Positions 1 to 15,040 are shown, counted from the stretch's first letter. The stretch: 64,000 nucleotides of DNA from Hydractinia symbiolongicarpus (GCF_029227915.1 NC_079875.1:3970001-4034000); one strand, 5' to 3'. Numbers and translations: made by a program. The notes: generated by a model not told the origin, from the letters alone.

Positions 1-2419
1 ATACCTGATTTTTTCTGTACCCCCCATGGCGTACCCAGATATTTGTATGCCCAGAACTGTAGGGGGGTACAGAATAATTCAAGCATTAATACATAATTTT
101 TTCTGTACCCCCTATGGCGTTGCCAGATATTTACACGCCCAAAACTGTAGAGGGTACAGAATAATTCAGGCATCCATACCTGATTTTTTCTGTACCCCCT
201 ATGGCGTTGCCAGACCTTTATACGCCCAAAACTGTAGGGGGGGTACAGAATAATTCAGGCATCCATACCTGATTTTTTCTGTACCCCCTATGCCGTTGCC
301 AGATATTTGCACGCCCAGAACTGTAGGGGGTACAGAATAATTCAGGCATTCATACCTGATTTTTTCTGTCCCACCTGTGGCGTTGCCAGATATTGTACGC
401 CTAGAACTGTAGGGGGGTACAGAATAATTCAGGCATCCATACCTGATTTTTTCTGTACCCCCTATGGCGTTGCCAGACATTTATACGCCCAAAACTGTAG
501 GGGGGTACAGAATAATTCAGGCATCCATACCTGATTTTTTTGTACCCTCTATGGCGTTGCCAGATATTTGCACGCCCAGAACTGTAGGGAGGTACAAAAT
601 AATTCAGGTATTCATACCTGATTTTTTCTGTACCCCCTGTGGCGTTGCCAGATATTGTACGCCTAGAACTGTAGGGGGGTACAGAATAATTCAGGCATCC
701 ATACCTGATTTTTTCTGTACCCCCCATGGCGTACCCAGATATTTGTACGCCCAGAACTGTAGGGGGGTACAGAATAATTCAGGCATCCATACCTGATTTT
801 TTTTGTACCCCCTATGGCGTTGCCAGATATTTGCACGCCCAGAACTGTACGGGGTACAGAATAATTCGGGCATACATACCTGATTTTTTCTGTACCCCCT
901 ATGGCGTTGCCAGATATTGTACGCCTAGAACTGTAAGGGGGTACAGAATAATTGAGGCATTATTAATACCTGATTTTTTCTGTACCCCCTATGGCGTTGC
1001 CAGATATTTGCACGCCTAGAACTGTAGGGGGGTACAGAATAATTCAGGCATCCATACCTGATTTTTTTTGTACCCCCCATGGCGTACCCAGATATTGGTA
1101 CGCCCAGAACTGTAAGGGGGTACAGAATAATTCAGGCATCCATACCTGATTTTTTCTGTACCCCCTATGGCGTTGCCAGATATTTGCACGCCCAGAACTG
1201 TAGGGGGTACAGAATAATTCAGGCATACATACCTGATTTTTTTTGTACCCCCTATGGCGTTGCCAGTTATTTGCACGCCCAGAACTGTAGGGGGGGTACA
1301 GAATAATTCAGGCATTCATACCTGTTTTTTTCTGTACCCCCTGTGGCGTTGCCAGATATTGTACGCCTAGAACTGTAGGGGGGTACAGAATAATTCAGGC
1401 ATCCATACCTGATTTTTTCTGTACCCCCCATGGCGTACCCAGATATTTGTACGCCCAGAACTGTAGGGGGGTACAGAATAATTCAAGCATTAATACATGA
1501 TTTTTTCTGTACCCCCTATGGCGTTGCCAGATATTTACACGCCCAAAACTGTAGAGGGTACAGAATAATTCAGGCATCCATACCTGATTTTTTCTGTACC
1601 CCCTATGGCGTTGCCAGACCTTTATACGCCCAAAACTGTAGGGGGGGTACAGAATAATTCAGGCATCCATACCTGATTTTTTCTGTACCCCCTATGCCGT
1701 TGCCAGATATTTGCACGCCCAGAACTGTAGGGGGTACAGAATAATTCAGGCATTCATACCTGATTTTTTCTGTCCCACCTGTGGCGTTGCCAGATATTGT
1801 ACGCCTAGAACTGTAGGGGGGTACAGAATAATTCAGGCATCCATACCTGATTTTTTCTGTACCCCCTATGGCGTTGCCAGACATTTATACGCCCAAAACT
1901 GTAGGGGGGTACAGAATAATTCAGGCATCCATACCTGATTTTTTTGTACCCTCTATGGCGTTGCCAGATATTTGCACGCCCAGAACTGTAGGGAGGTACA
2001 AAATAATTCAGGTATTCATACCTGATTTTTTCTGTACCCCCTGTGGCGTTGCCAGATATTGTACGCCTAGAACTGTAGGGGGGTACAGAATAATTCAGGC
2101 ATCCATACCTGATTTTTTCTGTACCCACCATGGCGTACCCAGATATTTGTACGCCCAGAACTGTAGGGGGGTACAGAATAATTCAGGCATCCATACCTGA
2201 TTTTTTTTGTACCCCCTATGGCGTTGCCAGATATTTGCACGCCCAGAACTGTACGGGGTACAGAATAATTCGGGCATACATACCTGATTTTTTCTGTACC
2301 CCCTATGGCGTTGCCAGATATTGTACGCCTAGAACTGTAAGGGGGTACAGAATAATTGAGGCATTATTAATACCTGATTTTTTCTGTACCCCCTATGGCG
2401 TTGCCAGATATTTGCACGC
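1..2419. repeat. 1404-bp higher-order repeat of the satellite
   Basis: Positions 1-1015 recur at 1405-2419 with an offset of exactly 1404 bp and only a few differences (for example TATGCC versus TACGCC near base 48). 1404 bp is 16 monomers of 87.75 bp on average. The match decays beyond about 1016/2420, where CCTAGA becomes CCCAGA. Other segmental copies with different offsets occur further right: blocks near 6322 and 8417 (offset 2095), and 6497-6916 and 10779-11198 (offset 4282). Confidence 0.85.
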
Positions 2420-5400
2420 CCAGAACTGTAAGGGGTACAGAATAATTCAGGCATTCATACCTGATTTTTTCTGTACCCCCCATGGCGTACCCAGATATTT
2501 GTACGCCCAGAACTGTAGGGGGGTACAGAATAATTCAGGCATCCATACCTGATTTTTTCTGTACCCCCTATGGCGTTGCCAGATATTTGCACGCCCAGAA
2601 CTGTACGGGGTACAGAATAATTCAGGCATCCATACCTGATTTTTTCTGTACCCGCCATGGTGTACCCAGATATTTGTACGCCCAGAACTGTAGGGGGGTA
2701 CAGAATAATTCAGGCATCCATACCTGATTTTTTCTGTACCCCCTATGGCGTTGCCAGATATTTGCACGCCCAGAACTGTACGGGGTACAGAATAATTCGG
2801 GCATTCATACCTGATTTTTTCTGTACCCCCTATGGCGTTGCCACATATTGTACGCCTAGAACTGTAAGGGGGTACAGAATAATTCAGGCATTAATACCTG
2901 ATTTTTTCTGTACCCCCTATGGCGTTGCCAGATATTATACGCCTAGAACTGTAGGGGGGGGTACAGAATAATTCAAGCATTAATACCTGATTTTTTCTGT
3001 ACCCCCTATGGCGTTGCCAGATATTTGCACGCCCAGAACTGTAGGGGGTACAGAATAATTCAGGAATTCATATCTGATTTTTTCTGTCCCCCCTATGGCG
3101 TTGCCAGATATTGTACGCCCAGAACTGTAGGGGGGTACAGAATAATTCAGGCATCCATACCTGATTTTTTCTGTACCCCCTATGCCGTTGCCAAATATTT
3201 GCACGCCCAGAACTGTAGGGGTACAGAATAATTCAGGCATCCATACCTGATTTTTTCTGTACCCCCTATCACGTTGCTAGATATTTGCACGCCCAGAACT
3301 GTAGGGGGTACAGAATAATTCAGGCATACACACCTGATTTTTTCTGTACCCCCTATGGCGTTGCCAGATATTTGCACGCCCAGAACTGTAGGGGGTACAG
3401 AATAATTCAGGCATTCATACCTGATTTTTTCTGTACCCCCTATGGCGTTGCCAGATATTGTACGCCTAGAACTGTAGAGGGGTACGGAATAATTCAGGCA
3501 TTAATACCTGATTTTTTCTGTACCCCCTATGGCGTTGCCAGATATTTATACGCCCAAAACTGTAGGGGGTACAGAATAGTTCAGGCATCCATACCTGATT
3601 TTTTCTGTACCCCCTATGGCGTTGCCAGATATTTGCACGCCTAGAACTGTAGGGGGGTACAGAATAATCCAGGCATTAATACCTGATTTTTTCTGTACCC
3701 ACTATGGCGTTGCCAGATATTCATACGCCCAAAACTGTAGGGGGGTACAGAATAATTCAGGCATCCCTACCTGATTTTTTCTGTACCCTCTATGACGTTG
3801 CCAGATATTGTACGCCCAGAACTGTAGGGGGGTAGAGAATAAATCAGGCATCCATACCTGATTTTTTCTGTACCCCCTATGCCGTTGCAAGATATTTGCA
3901 CGCCCAGAACTGTAGGGGGTACAGAATAATTCAAGCATTCATACCTGATTTTTTCTGTACTCCCTTTGGCGTTGCCAGATATTGTACGCCTAGAACTGTA
4001 GGGGGGTACAGAATAATTCAGGCATCCATACCTGATTTTTTCTGTACCCCCCATGGCGTACCCAGATATTTGTACGCCCAGAACTGTAGGGGGGTACAGA
4101 ATAATTCAGGCATCCATACCTGATTTTTTCTGTACCCCCTATGGCGTACCCAGATATTTGTACGCCCAGAACTGTAGGGGGGTACAGAATAATTCAGGCA
4201 TCCATACCTGATTTTTTCTGTACCCCCTATGGCGTTGCCAGATATTTGCACGCCCAGAACTGTAGGGGGTACAGAATAATTCAGGCATACATACCTGATT
4301 TTTTCTGTACCCCCTATGGCGTTGCCAGATATTTGCATGCCCAGAACTGTACGGGGTACAGAATAATTCGGGCATTCATACCTGATTTTTTCTGTACCCC
4401 CTATGGCGTTGCCACATATTGTACGCCTAGAACTGTAAGGGGGTACAGAATAATTCAGGCATTAATACCTGATTTTTTCTGTACCCCCTATGGCGTTGCC
4501 AGATATTTGCACGCCCAGAACTGTAGGGGGTACAGAATAATTCAGGCATTCATACCTGATTTTTTCTGTACCCCCTATGGCGTTGCCAGATATTATACGC
4601 CTAGAACTGTAGGGGGGTACAGAATAATTCAAGCATTAATACCTGATTTTTTCTGTACCCCCTATGGCGTTGCCAGATATTTGCACGCCCAGAACTGTAG
4701 GGGGTACAGAAGAATTCAGGAATTCATATCTGATTTTTTCTGTCCCCCCTATGGCGTTGCCAGATATTGTACGCCCAGAACTGTAGGGGGTACAGAATAA
4801 TTCAGGCATCCATACCTGATTTTTTCTGTACCCTCTATGACGTTGCCAGATATTGCACGCCCAGAACTGTAGGGGGGTACAGAATAATTCAGGCATCCAT
4901 ACCTGATTTTTTCTGTACCCCCTATGCCGTTGCCAGATATTTGCACGCCCAGAACTGTAGGGGGTACAGAATAATTCAAGCATTCATACCTGATTTTTTC
5001 TGTACCCCCTTTGGCGTTGCCAGATATTGTACGCCTAGAACTGTAGGGGGGTACAGAATAATTCAGGCATCCATACCTGATTTTTTCTGTACCCCCCATG
5101 GCGTACCCAGATATTTGTACGCCCAGAACTGTAGGGGGGTACAAAATAATTCAGGCATCCATACCTGATTTTTTCTGTACCCCCTATGGCGTACCCAGAT
5201 ATTTGTACGCCCAGAACTGTAGGGGGTACAGAATAATTCAGGCATCCATACCTGATTTTTTCTGTACCCCCTATGGCGTTGCCAGATATTTGCACGCCCA
5301 GAACTGTAGGGGGTACAGAATAATTCAGGCATACATACCTGATTTTTTCTGTACCCCCTATGGCGTTGCCAGATATTTGCACGCCCAGAACAGTAGGGGG

Positions 5401-8400
5401 GTACAGAATAAATCAGGCATTCATACCTGATTTTTTCTGTACCCCCTTTGGCGTTGCCAGATATTGTACGCCTAGAACTGTAGGGGGGTACAGAATAATT
5501 CAGGCATCCATACCTGATTTTTTCTGTACCCCCCATGGCGTACCCAGATATTTGTACGCCCAAAACTGTAGGGGGGTACAGAATAATTCAGGCATCCATA
5601 CCTGATTTTTTCTGTACCCCCTATGGCGTTGCCAGATATTTGCACGCCCAGAACTGTAGGGGGTACAGAATAATTCAGGCATACATACCTGATTTTTTCT
5701 GAACCCCCTATGGCGTTGCCAGATATTTACACGCCCAGAACTGTAAGGGGGTACAGAATAATTCAAGCATTAATACCTGATTTTTTCTGCATACCCCTAT
5801 GGCGTTGCCAGATAATTGCGCGCCCAGAACTGTAGGGGGTGCAGAATAATTCAGGCATTCATACCTGATTTTTTCTGTACCCCCTATGGCGTTGCCAGAT
5901 ATTGTACGCCTAGAACTGTAGGGGCGTACAGAATAATTCAGGCATTAATACCTGACTTTTTCTGTACCCCCTATGGCGTTGCCAGATACTTCTACGCCCA
6001 GAACTGTAAGGGGAAACAGAATAATTCAAGCATTCAAGCTTGATTTTTTCTGTGCCCCCTATGGCGTTGCCAGATATTTGCACGCCCAGAACTGTAGGGG
6101 GTACAGAATAATTCAGGCATACATACCTGATTTTTTCTGTACCCCTATGGCGTTGCCAGATATTTGCACGCCCTATTCTGTATGGGGGTACAGAATAATT
6201 CAGGCATTCATACCTGATTTTTTCTGTACCCCCTTTGGCGTTGCCAGATATTGTACGCCTAGAACTGTAGGGGGGTACAGAATAATTCAGGCATCCATAC
6301 CTGATTTTTTTTGTACCCCCCATGGCGTACCCAGATATTGGTACGCCCAGAACTGTAAGGGGGTACAGAATAATTCAGGCATCCATACCTGATTTTTTCT
6401 GTACCCCCTATGGCGTTGCCAGATATTTGCACGCCCAGAACTGTAGGGGGTACAGAATAATTCAGGCATACATACCTGATTTTTTCTGTACCCCCTATGG
6501 CGTTGCCAGTTATTTGCACGCCCAGAACTGTAGGGGGGTACAGAATAATTCAGGCATTCATACCTGATTTTTTCTGTACCCCCTGTGGCGTTGCCAGATA
6601 TTGTACGCCTAGAACTGTAGGGGGGTACAGAATAATTCAGGCATCCATACCTGATTTTTTCTGTACCCCCTATGGCGTTGCCAGATATTGTACGCCTAGA
6701 ACTGTAGGGGGGTACAGAATAATTCAGGCAATAATACCTGATTTTTTCTGTACCCCCTATGGCGTTGCCAGATATTTATACGGCCAAAACTGTAGGGAAG
6801 TACAGAATAATTCAGGCATCCATACTGATTTTTTCTGTACCCTCTATGGCGTTGCCAGATATTTGCACGCCCAGAACTGTGGGTGGGTACAGAATAATTC
6901 AGGCATACATACCTGATATTTTCTGTACCCCCTATGGCGTTGCCAGATATTTGCACGCCCAGAACTGTAGGGGGTACAGAATAATTCACGCATTCATACC
7001 TGATTTTTTCTGTACCCCCTATGGCGTTGCCAGATATTGTACGCCTAGAACTGTAGGGGGGTACAGAATAATTCAGGCATTAATACCTGATTTTTTCTGT
7101 ACCCCCAATGGCGTTGCCAGATATTTATACGCCTAAAACTGTAGGGGGTACAGAATAATTCACGCATTCATACCTGATTTTTTCTGTACCCCCTATGGCG
7201 TTGCCAGATATTGTACGCCTAGAACTGTAGGGGGGTACAGAATAATTCAGGCATCCATACCTGATTTTTTCTGTACCCACTATGGCGTAGCCAGATATTA
7301 ATACGCCCAAAACTGTAGGGGGGTACAGAATAATTCAGGCATCCATACCTGATTTTTTCTGTACCCTCTATGACGTTGCCAGATATTGCACGCCCAGAAC
7401 TGTAGGGGGGTACAGAATAATTCAGGCATACAAACCTGATTTTTTCTGTACCCCCTATGGCGTTGCCAGTTATTTGCACGCCCAGAACTGTAGGGGGGTA
7501 CAGAATAATTCAGGCATTCATACCTGATTTTTACTGTACCCCCTGTGGCGTTGCCAGATATTGTACGCCTAGAACTGTAGGGGGGTACAGAATAATTCAA
7601 GCATCCATACCTGATTTTTTCTGTACCCCCTATGGCGTTGCCAGTTATTTGCACGCCCAGAACTGTAGGGGGGTACAGAATAATTCAGGCATTCATACCT
7701 GATTTTTACTGTACCCCCTGTGGCGTTGCCAGATATTGTACGCCTAGAACTGTAGGGGGGTACAGAATAATTCAAGCATCCATACCTGATTTTTTCTGTA
7801 CCCCCCATGGCGTACCCAGATATTTGAACGCCCAGAACTGTAGGGGGGTACAGAATAATTCAGGCATCCATACCTGATTTTTTCTGTACCCCCTATGGCG
7901 TTGCCAGATATTTGCACGCCCAGAACTGTAGGGGGGTACAGAATAATCCAGGCATTAATACCTGATTTTTTCTGTACCCCCTATGCCGTTGCCAGATATT
8001 TGCACGCCCAGAACTGTAGGGGGTACAGAATAATTCAGGCATTAATACCTGACTTTTTCTGTACCCCCTATGGCGTTGCCAGATATTGTACGCCTAGAAC
8101 TGTAGGGGAAACAGAATAATTCAAGCATTCAAGCTTGATTTTTTCTGTGCCCCCTATGGCGTTGCCAGATATTTGTACGCCCAGAACTGTAGGGGGTACA
8201 GAATAATTCAGGCATACATACCTGATTTTTTCTGTACCCCTATGGCGTTGCCAGATATTTGCACGCCCTATTCTGTAGGGGGGTACAGAATAATTCAGGC
8301 ATTCATACCTGATTTTTTCTGTACCCCCTTTGGCGTTGCCAGATATTGTACGCCTAGAACTGTAGGGGGGTACAGAATAATTCAGGCATCCATACCTGAT

Positions 8401-11400
8401 TTTTTTTGTACCCCCCATGGCGTACCCAGATATTGGTACGCCCAGAACTGTAAGGGGGTACAGAATAATTCAGGCATTCATACCTGATTTTTTCTGTACC
8501 CCCTGTGGCGTTGCCAGATATTGTACGCCTAGAACTGTAGGGGGGTACAGAATAATTCAGGCATCCATACCTGATTTTTTCTGTACCCCCTATGGCGTTG
8601 CCAGATATTGTACGCCTAGAACTGTAGGGGGGTACAGAATAATTCAGGCAATAATACCTGATTTTTTCTGTACCCCCTATGGCGTTGCCAGATATTTATA
8701 CGGCCAAAACTGTAGGGAAGTACAGAATAATTCAGGCATCCATACTGATTTTTTCTGTACCCCCTGTGGCGTTGCCAGATATTGTACGCCTAGAACTGTA
8801 GGGGGGTACAGAATAATTCAAGCATCCATACCTGATTTTTTCTGTACCCCCCATGGCGTACCCAGATATTTGAACGCCCAGAACTGTAGGGGGGTACAGA
8901 ATAATTCAGGCATCCATACCTGATTTTTTCTGTACCCCTTATGGCGTTGCTAGATATTTGCACGCCCAGAACTGTAGGGGGGTACAGAATAATCCAGGCA
9001 TTAATACCTGATTTTTTCTGTACCCCCTATGGCGTTGCCAGATATTTATACGCCCAGAACTGTAGGGGGGTACAGAATAATTCAGGCATCCATACCTGAT
9101 TTTTTCTGTACCCCCCATGGCGTTTCCAGATATTTATACGCCCAGACCTGTAGGGGGTAGAGAATAATTCAGGCATCCATACCTGATTTTTTCTGTACCC
9201 CCTATGGCGTTGCCAGATATTTGCACGCCCAGAACTGTAGGGGGGTACAGAATAATTCAGGCATTCATACCTGATTTTTTCTGTACCCCCTTTGGCGTTG
9301 CCAGATATTGTACGCCTAGAACTGTAGGGGGGTACAGAATAATTCAGGCATCCATACCTGATTTTTTTTGTACCCCCTTTGGCGTTGACAGATATTGTAC
9401 GCCTAGAACTGTAGGGGGGTACAGAATAATTCAGGCATCCATACCTGATTTTTTCTGTACCCCCCATGGCGTACCCAGATATTTGTACGCCCAGAACTGT
9501 AGGGGGGGTACAGAATAATTCAGGCATCCATACCTGATTTTTTCTGTACCCCCTATGGCGTACCCAGATATTTGTACGCCCAGAACTGTAGGGGGGTACA
9601 GAATAATTCAGGCATCCATACCTGATTTTTTCTGTACCCCCTATAGCGTTGCCAGATATTTGCACGCCCAGAACTGTAGGGGGTACAGAATAATTCAGGC
9701 ATACATACCTGATTTTTTCTGTACCCCCTATGGCGTTGCCAGATATTTGCTCGCCCAGAACTGTAGGGGGTACAGAATAATTCAGGCATTCATACCTGAT
9801 TTTTTCTGTACCCCCTTTGGCGTTGCCAGATATTGTACGCCTAGAACTGTAGGGGGGTACAGAATAATTCAGGCATCCATACCTGATTTTTTTTGTACCC
9901 CCCATGGCGTACCCAGATATTGGTACGCCCAGAACTGTAAGGGGGTACAGAATAATTCAGGCATCCATACCTGATTTTTTCTGTACCCCCTATGGCGTTG
10001 CCAGATATTTGCACGCCCAGAACTGTAGGGGGTACAGAATAATTCAGGCATACATACCTGATTTTTTTGTACCCCCTATGGCGTTGCCAGTTATTTGCAC
10101 GCCCAGAACTGTAGGGGGGGTACAGAATAATTCAGGCATTCATACCTGTTTTTTTCTGTACCCCCTGTGGCGTTGCCAGATATTGTACGCCTAGAACTGT
10201 AGGGGGGTACAGAATAATTCAGGCATCCATACCTGATTTTTTCTGTACCCCCCATGGCGTACCCAGATATTTGTACGCCCAGAACTGTAGGGGGGTACAG
10301 AATAATTCAGGCATCCATACCTGATTTTTTCTGTACCCCCTATGGCGTTGCTAGATATTTGCACGCCCAGAACTGTAGGGGGGTACAGAATAATCCAGGC
10401 ATTAATACCTGATTTTTTCTGTACCCACTATGGCGTTGCCAGATATTTATACGCCCAAAACTGTAGGGGGTACAGAATAATTCAGCCATCCATACCTGAT
10501 TTTTTCTGTACCCCCTATGGCGTTGCCAGATATTTGCACGCCCAGAACTGTAAGGGGGTACAGAATAATCCAGGCATTAATACCTGATTTTTTCTGTACC
10601 CACTATGGCGTTGCCAGATATTGTACGCCTAGAACTGTAGGGGGGTACAGAATAATTCAGGCATCCATACCTGATTTTTTCTGTACCCCCTATGGCGTTG
10701 CCAGATATTTGCACGCCCAGAACTGTAGGGGGTACAGAATAATTCAGGCATACATACCTGATTTTTTCTGTACCCCCTATGGCGTTGCCAGTTATTTGCA
10801 CGCCCAGAACTGTAGGGGGGTACAGAATAATTCAGGCATTCATACCTGATTTTTTCTGTACCCCCTGTGGCGTTGCCAGATATTGTACGCCTAGAACTGT
10901 AGGGCGGTACAGAATAATTCAGGCATCCATACCTGATTTTTTCTGTACCCCCTATGGCGTTGCCAGATATTGTACGCCTAGAACTGTAGGGGGGAACAGA
11001 ATAATTCAGGCAATAATACCTGATTTTTTCTGTACCCCCTATGGCGTTGCCAGATATTTATACGGCCAAAACTGTAGGGAAGTACAGAATAATTCAGGCA
11101 TCCATACTGATTTTTTCTGTACACTCTATGGCGTTGCCAGATATTTGCACGCCCAGAACTGTGGGTGGGTACAGAATAATTCAGGCATACATACCTGATT
11201 CTTTCTGTACCCCCTATGGCGTTGCCAGATATTTGCACGCCCAGAACTCTAGGGGGTACAGAATAATTCAGGCATTCATACCTGATTTTTTCTGTACCCC
11301 CTATGGCGTTGCCAGATATTGTACGCCTAGAACTGTAGGGGGGTACAGAATAATTCAGGCATTAATACCTGATTTTTTCTGTACCCCCTATGGCGTTGCC

Positions 11401-14400
11401 AGATATTTATACGCCCAAAACTGTAGGGGGTACAGAATAATTCAGGCATCCATACCTGATTTTTTCTGTACCCCCTATGGCGTTGCCAGATATTTGCACG
11501 CCCATAACTGTAGGGGGATACAGAATAACCCAGGCATTAATACCTGATTTTTTCTGTACCCACTATGGCGTTGCCAGATATTCATACGCATAAAACTGTA
11601 GGGGGGTACAAAATAATTCAGGCATCCATACCTGATTTTTTCTGTACCCTCTATGACGTTGCCAGATATTGTACGCCCAGAACTGTAGGGGGGTACAGAA
11701 TAATTCAGGCATCCATACCTGATTTTTTCTGTACCCCCTATGCCGTTGCCAGATATTTGCACGCCCAGAACTGTAGGGGGTACAGAATAATTCAGGCATT
11801 CATACCTGATTTTTTCTGTACCCCCTTTGGCGTTGCCAGATATTGTACGCCTAGAACTGTAGGGGGGTACAGAATAATTCAGGCATCCATACCTGATTTT
11901 TTCTGTACCCCCAATGGCGTACCCAGATATTTGTACGCCCAGAACTGTAGGGGGGTACAGAATAATTCAGGCATCCATACCTGATTTTTTCTGTACCCCC
12001 TATGGCGTACCCAGATATTTGTACGCCCAGAACTGTAGGGTGGTACAAAATAATTCAGGCATCCATACCTGATTTTTTCTGTACCCCCTATGGCGTTGCC
12101 AGATATTTGCACGCCCAGAATTGTAGGGGGTACAGAATAATTCAGGCATACATACCTGATTTTTTCTGTACCCCCTATGGCGTTGCCAGATATTTGCTCG
12201 CCCAGAACTGTACGGGGGTACAGAATAATTCAGGCATTCATACCTGATTTTTTCTGTACCCCCTTTGGCGTTGCCAGATATTGTACGCCTAGAACTGTAG
12301 GGGGGTACAGAATAATTCAGGCATCCATACCTGATTTTTTTGTACCCCCCATGGCGTACCCAGATATTGGTACTTCCAGAACTGTAAGGGGGTACAGAAT
12401 AATTCAGGCATCCATACCTGATTTTTTCTGTACCCCCTATGGCGTTGCCAGATATTTGCACGCCCAGAACTGTAGGGGGTACAGAATAATTCAGGCATAC
12501 AAACCTGATTTTTTCTGTACCCCCTATGGCGTTGCCAGTTATTTGCACGCCCAGAACTGTAGGGGGGTACAGAATAATTCAGGCATTCATACCTGATTTT
12601 TTCTGTACCCCCTGTGGCGTTGCAAGATATTGTACGCCTAGAACTGTAAGGGGGTACAGAATAATTCAGGCATCCATACCTGATTTTTTCTGTACCCCCC
12701 ATGGCGTACCCAGATATTTGTACGCCCAGAACTGTAGGGGGGTACAGAATGATTCAGGCATCCATACCTGTTTTTTTCTGTACCCCCTATGGCGTTGCTT
12801 GATATTTGCACGCCCAGAACTGTAGGGGGGTACAGAATAATCCAGGCATTAATACCTGATATTTTCTGTACCCACTATGGCGTTGCCAGATATTTATACG
12901 CCCAAAACTGTAGGGGGTACAGAATAATTCAGGCATCCATACCTGATTTTTTCTGTACCCCCTATGGCGTTGCCAGATATTTGCACGCCCAGAACTGTAG
13001 GGGGGTACAGAATAATCCAGGCATTAATACCTGATTTTTTCTGTACCCACTATGGCGTTCCCAGATATTCATACGCCCAAAACTGTAGGGGGGTACAGAA
13101 TAATTCAGGCATCCATACCTGATTTTTTCTGTACCCCCTATGGCGTTGCCAGATATTTGCACGCCCAGAACTGTAGGGGGGTACGGAATAATCCAGGCAT
13201 TAATACCTGATTTTTTCTGTACCCACTATGGCGTTGCCAGATATTCATACGCCCAAAACTGTAGGGGGGTACAGAATAATTCAGGCATCTATACCTGATT
13301 TTTTCTGTACCCTCTATGACGTTGCCAGATATTGTACGCCCAGAACTGTAGGGGGGTGCAGAATAATTCAGGCATCCATACCTGATTTTTTCTGTACGCC
13401 CTATGCCGTTGCCAGATATTTGCACGCCCAGAACTGTAGGGGGTACAGAATAATTTAGGCATTCATACCTGATTTTTTCTGTACCCCCTTTGGCGTTGCC
13501 AGATATTGTACGCCTAGAACTGTAGGGGGGTACAGAATAATTCAGGCAACCATACCTGATTTTTTCTGTACCGCCCATGGCGTACCCAGATATTTGTACG
13601 CCCAGAACTGTAGGGGGGTACAGAATAATTCAGGCATCCATACCTGATTTTTTCTGTACCCCCTATGGCGTACCCAGATATTTGTACGCCCAGAACTGTA
13701 AGGGGGTACAGAATAATTCAGGCATCCATACCTGATTTTTTCTGTACCCCCTATGGTGTTGCCAGATATTTGCACGCCCAGAACTGTAGGGGTTACAGAA
13801 ATATTCAGGCATACATACCTGATTTTTTCTGTACCCTCTATGGCGTTGCCAGATATTTGCACGCCCAGAACTGTAGGGGGGTACAGAATAATTCAGGCAT
13901 TCATACCTGATTTTTTCTGTACCCCCTTTGGCGTTGCCAGATATTGTACGCCTAGAACTGTAGGGGGGTACAGAATAATTCAGGCATCCATACCTGATTT
14001 TTTCTGTACCCCCATGGCGTACCCAGACATTGGTACGCCCAGAACTGTAGGGGGGGTACAGAATAATTCAGGCATCCATACATGATTTTTTCTGTACCCC
14101 CTATGGCGTTGCCAGATATTTGCACGCCCAGAACTGTAGGGGGTACAGAATAATTCAGGCATACATACCTGATTTTTTCTGTACCCCCTATGGCGTTGCT
14201 AGTTATTTGCACGCCCAGAACTGTAGGGGGGTACAGAATAATTCAGGCATTAATACCTGATTTTTTCTGTACCCCCTATGGCGTTGCCAGATATTGTACG
14301 CCTAGAACTGCAGGGGGGTACAGAATAATTCAAGCATTAATACCTGATTTTTTCTGTACCCCCTATGGCGTTGCCAGATAATTGCGCGCCCAGAACTGTA

Positions 14401-15040
14401 AGGGGAAACAGAATAATTCAGGCAACCATACCTGATTTTTTCTGTACCCCCTATGGCGTTGCCAGATATTTGCACGCCCAGAACTGTAGGGGGTACAGAA
14501 TAATTCAGGCATTCATACCTGATTTTTTCTGTACCCCCTATGGCGTTGCCAGATATTGTACGGCTAGAACTGTAGGGGGGTACAGAATAATTCGGGCATT
14601 AATGCCTGACTTTTTCTGTACACCCTATGGCGTTGCCAGATATTTATACGCCCAGAACTGTAGGGGGGTACAAAATAATTCAGGCATCCATACCTGATTT
14701 TTTCTGTACCCCCTATGGCGTTGCCAGATATTTGCACGCGCAGAACTGTATGGTGGTACAGAATAATTCGAGCATTCATATCTGATTTTTTCGGTACCAC
14801 CTATAGCGTTGCCAGATATTGTACGCCTAGAACTATAAGGGGGTACAGAATAATTCAGTCACCAATACCTGATTTTTTCTGTACCCCCTATGGCGTTGCC
14901 AGTTATTTGCACGCCCAGAACTGTAGGGTGGTACAGAATAATTCGGGCATTCATATCTGATTTTTTCGGTACCACCTATAGCGTTGCCAGATATTGTACG
15001 CCTAGAACTACAAGGGGGTACAGAATAATTCAGGCATCTA
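1..15040. repeat. ~87-bp satellite array with hairpin monomers
   Basis: The whole stretch is a head-to-tail tandem repeat with a unit of 86-88 bp, roughly 170 copies, reaching the left edge of the window. Each monomer has a 50-bp dyad: a 21-nt arm starting GGGGGTACAGAA, an 8-nt loop (mostly CATCCATA) and a 21-nt return arm ending TTCTGTACCCCC, with two mismatches between the arms. A 37-nt spacer follows that holds a second, weak 5-bp inverted repeat (GGCGT and ACGCC). Monomer subtypes differ in the spacer (GTTGCC versus GTACCC; TTTGCACGCCC versus TTGTACGCCTA). The last ~350 bp are the most divergent, as is usual at a satellite edge, and the array stops near CCTAATTAGG. Long open frames on both strands are period artefacts, not genes. 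Confidence 0.98.

Noticed and set aside
26-14960. Dozens of 60-290-codon open frames across the left 15 kb
   Set aside because: They repeat the same 29-residue pattern on both strands and follow the satellite period; no starts, splice sites or family motifs support coding.
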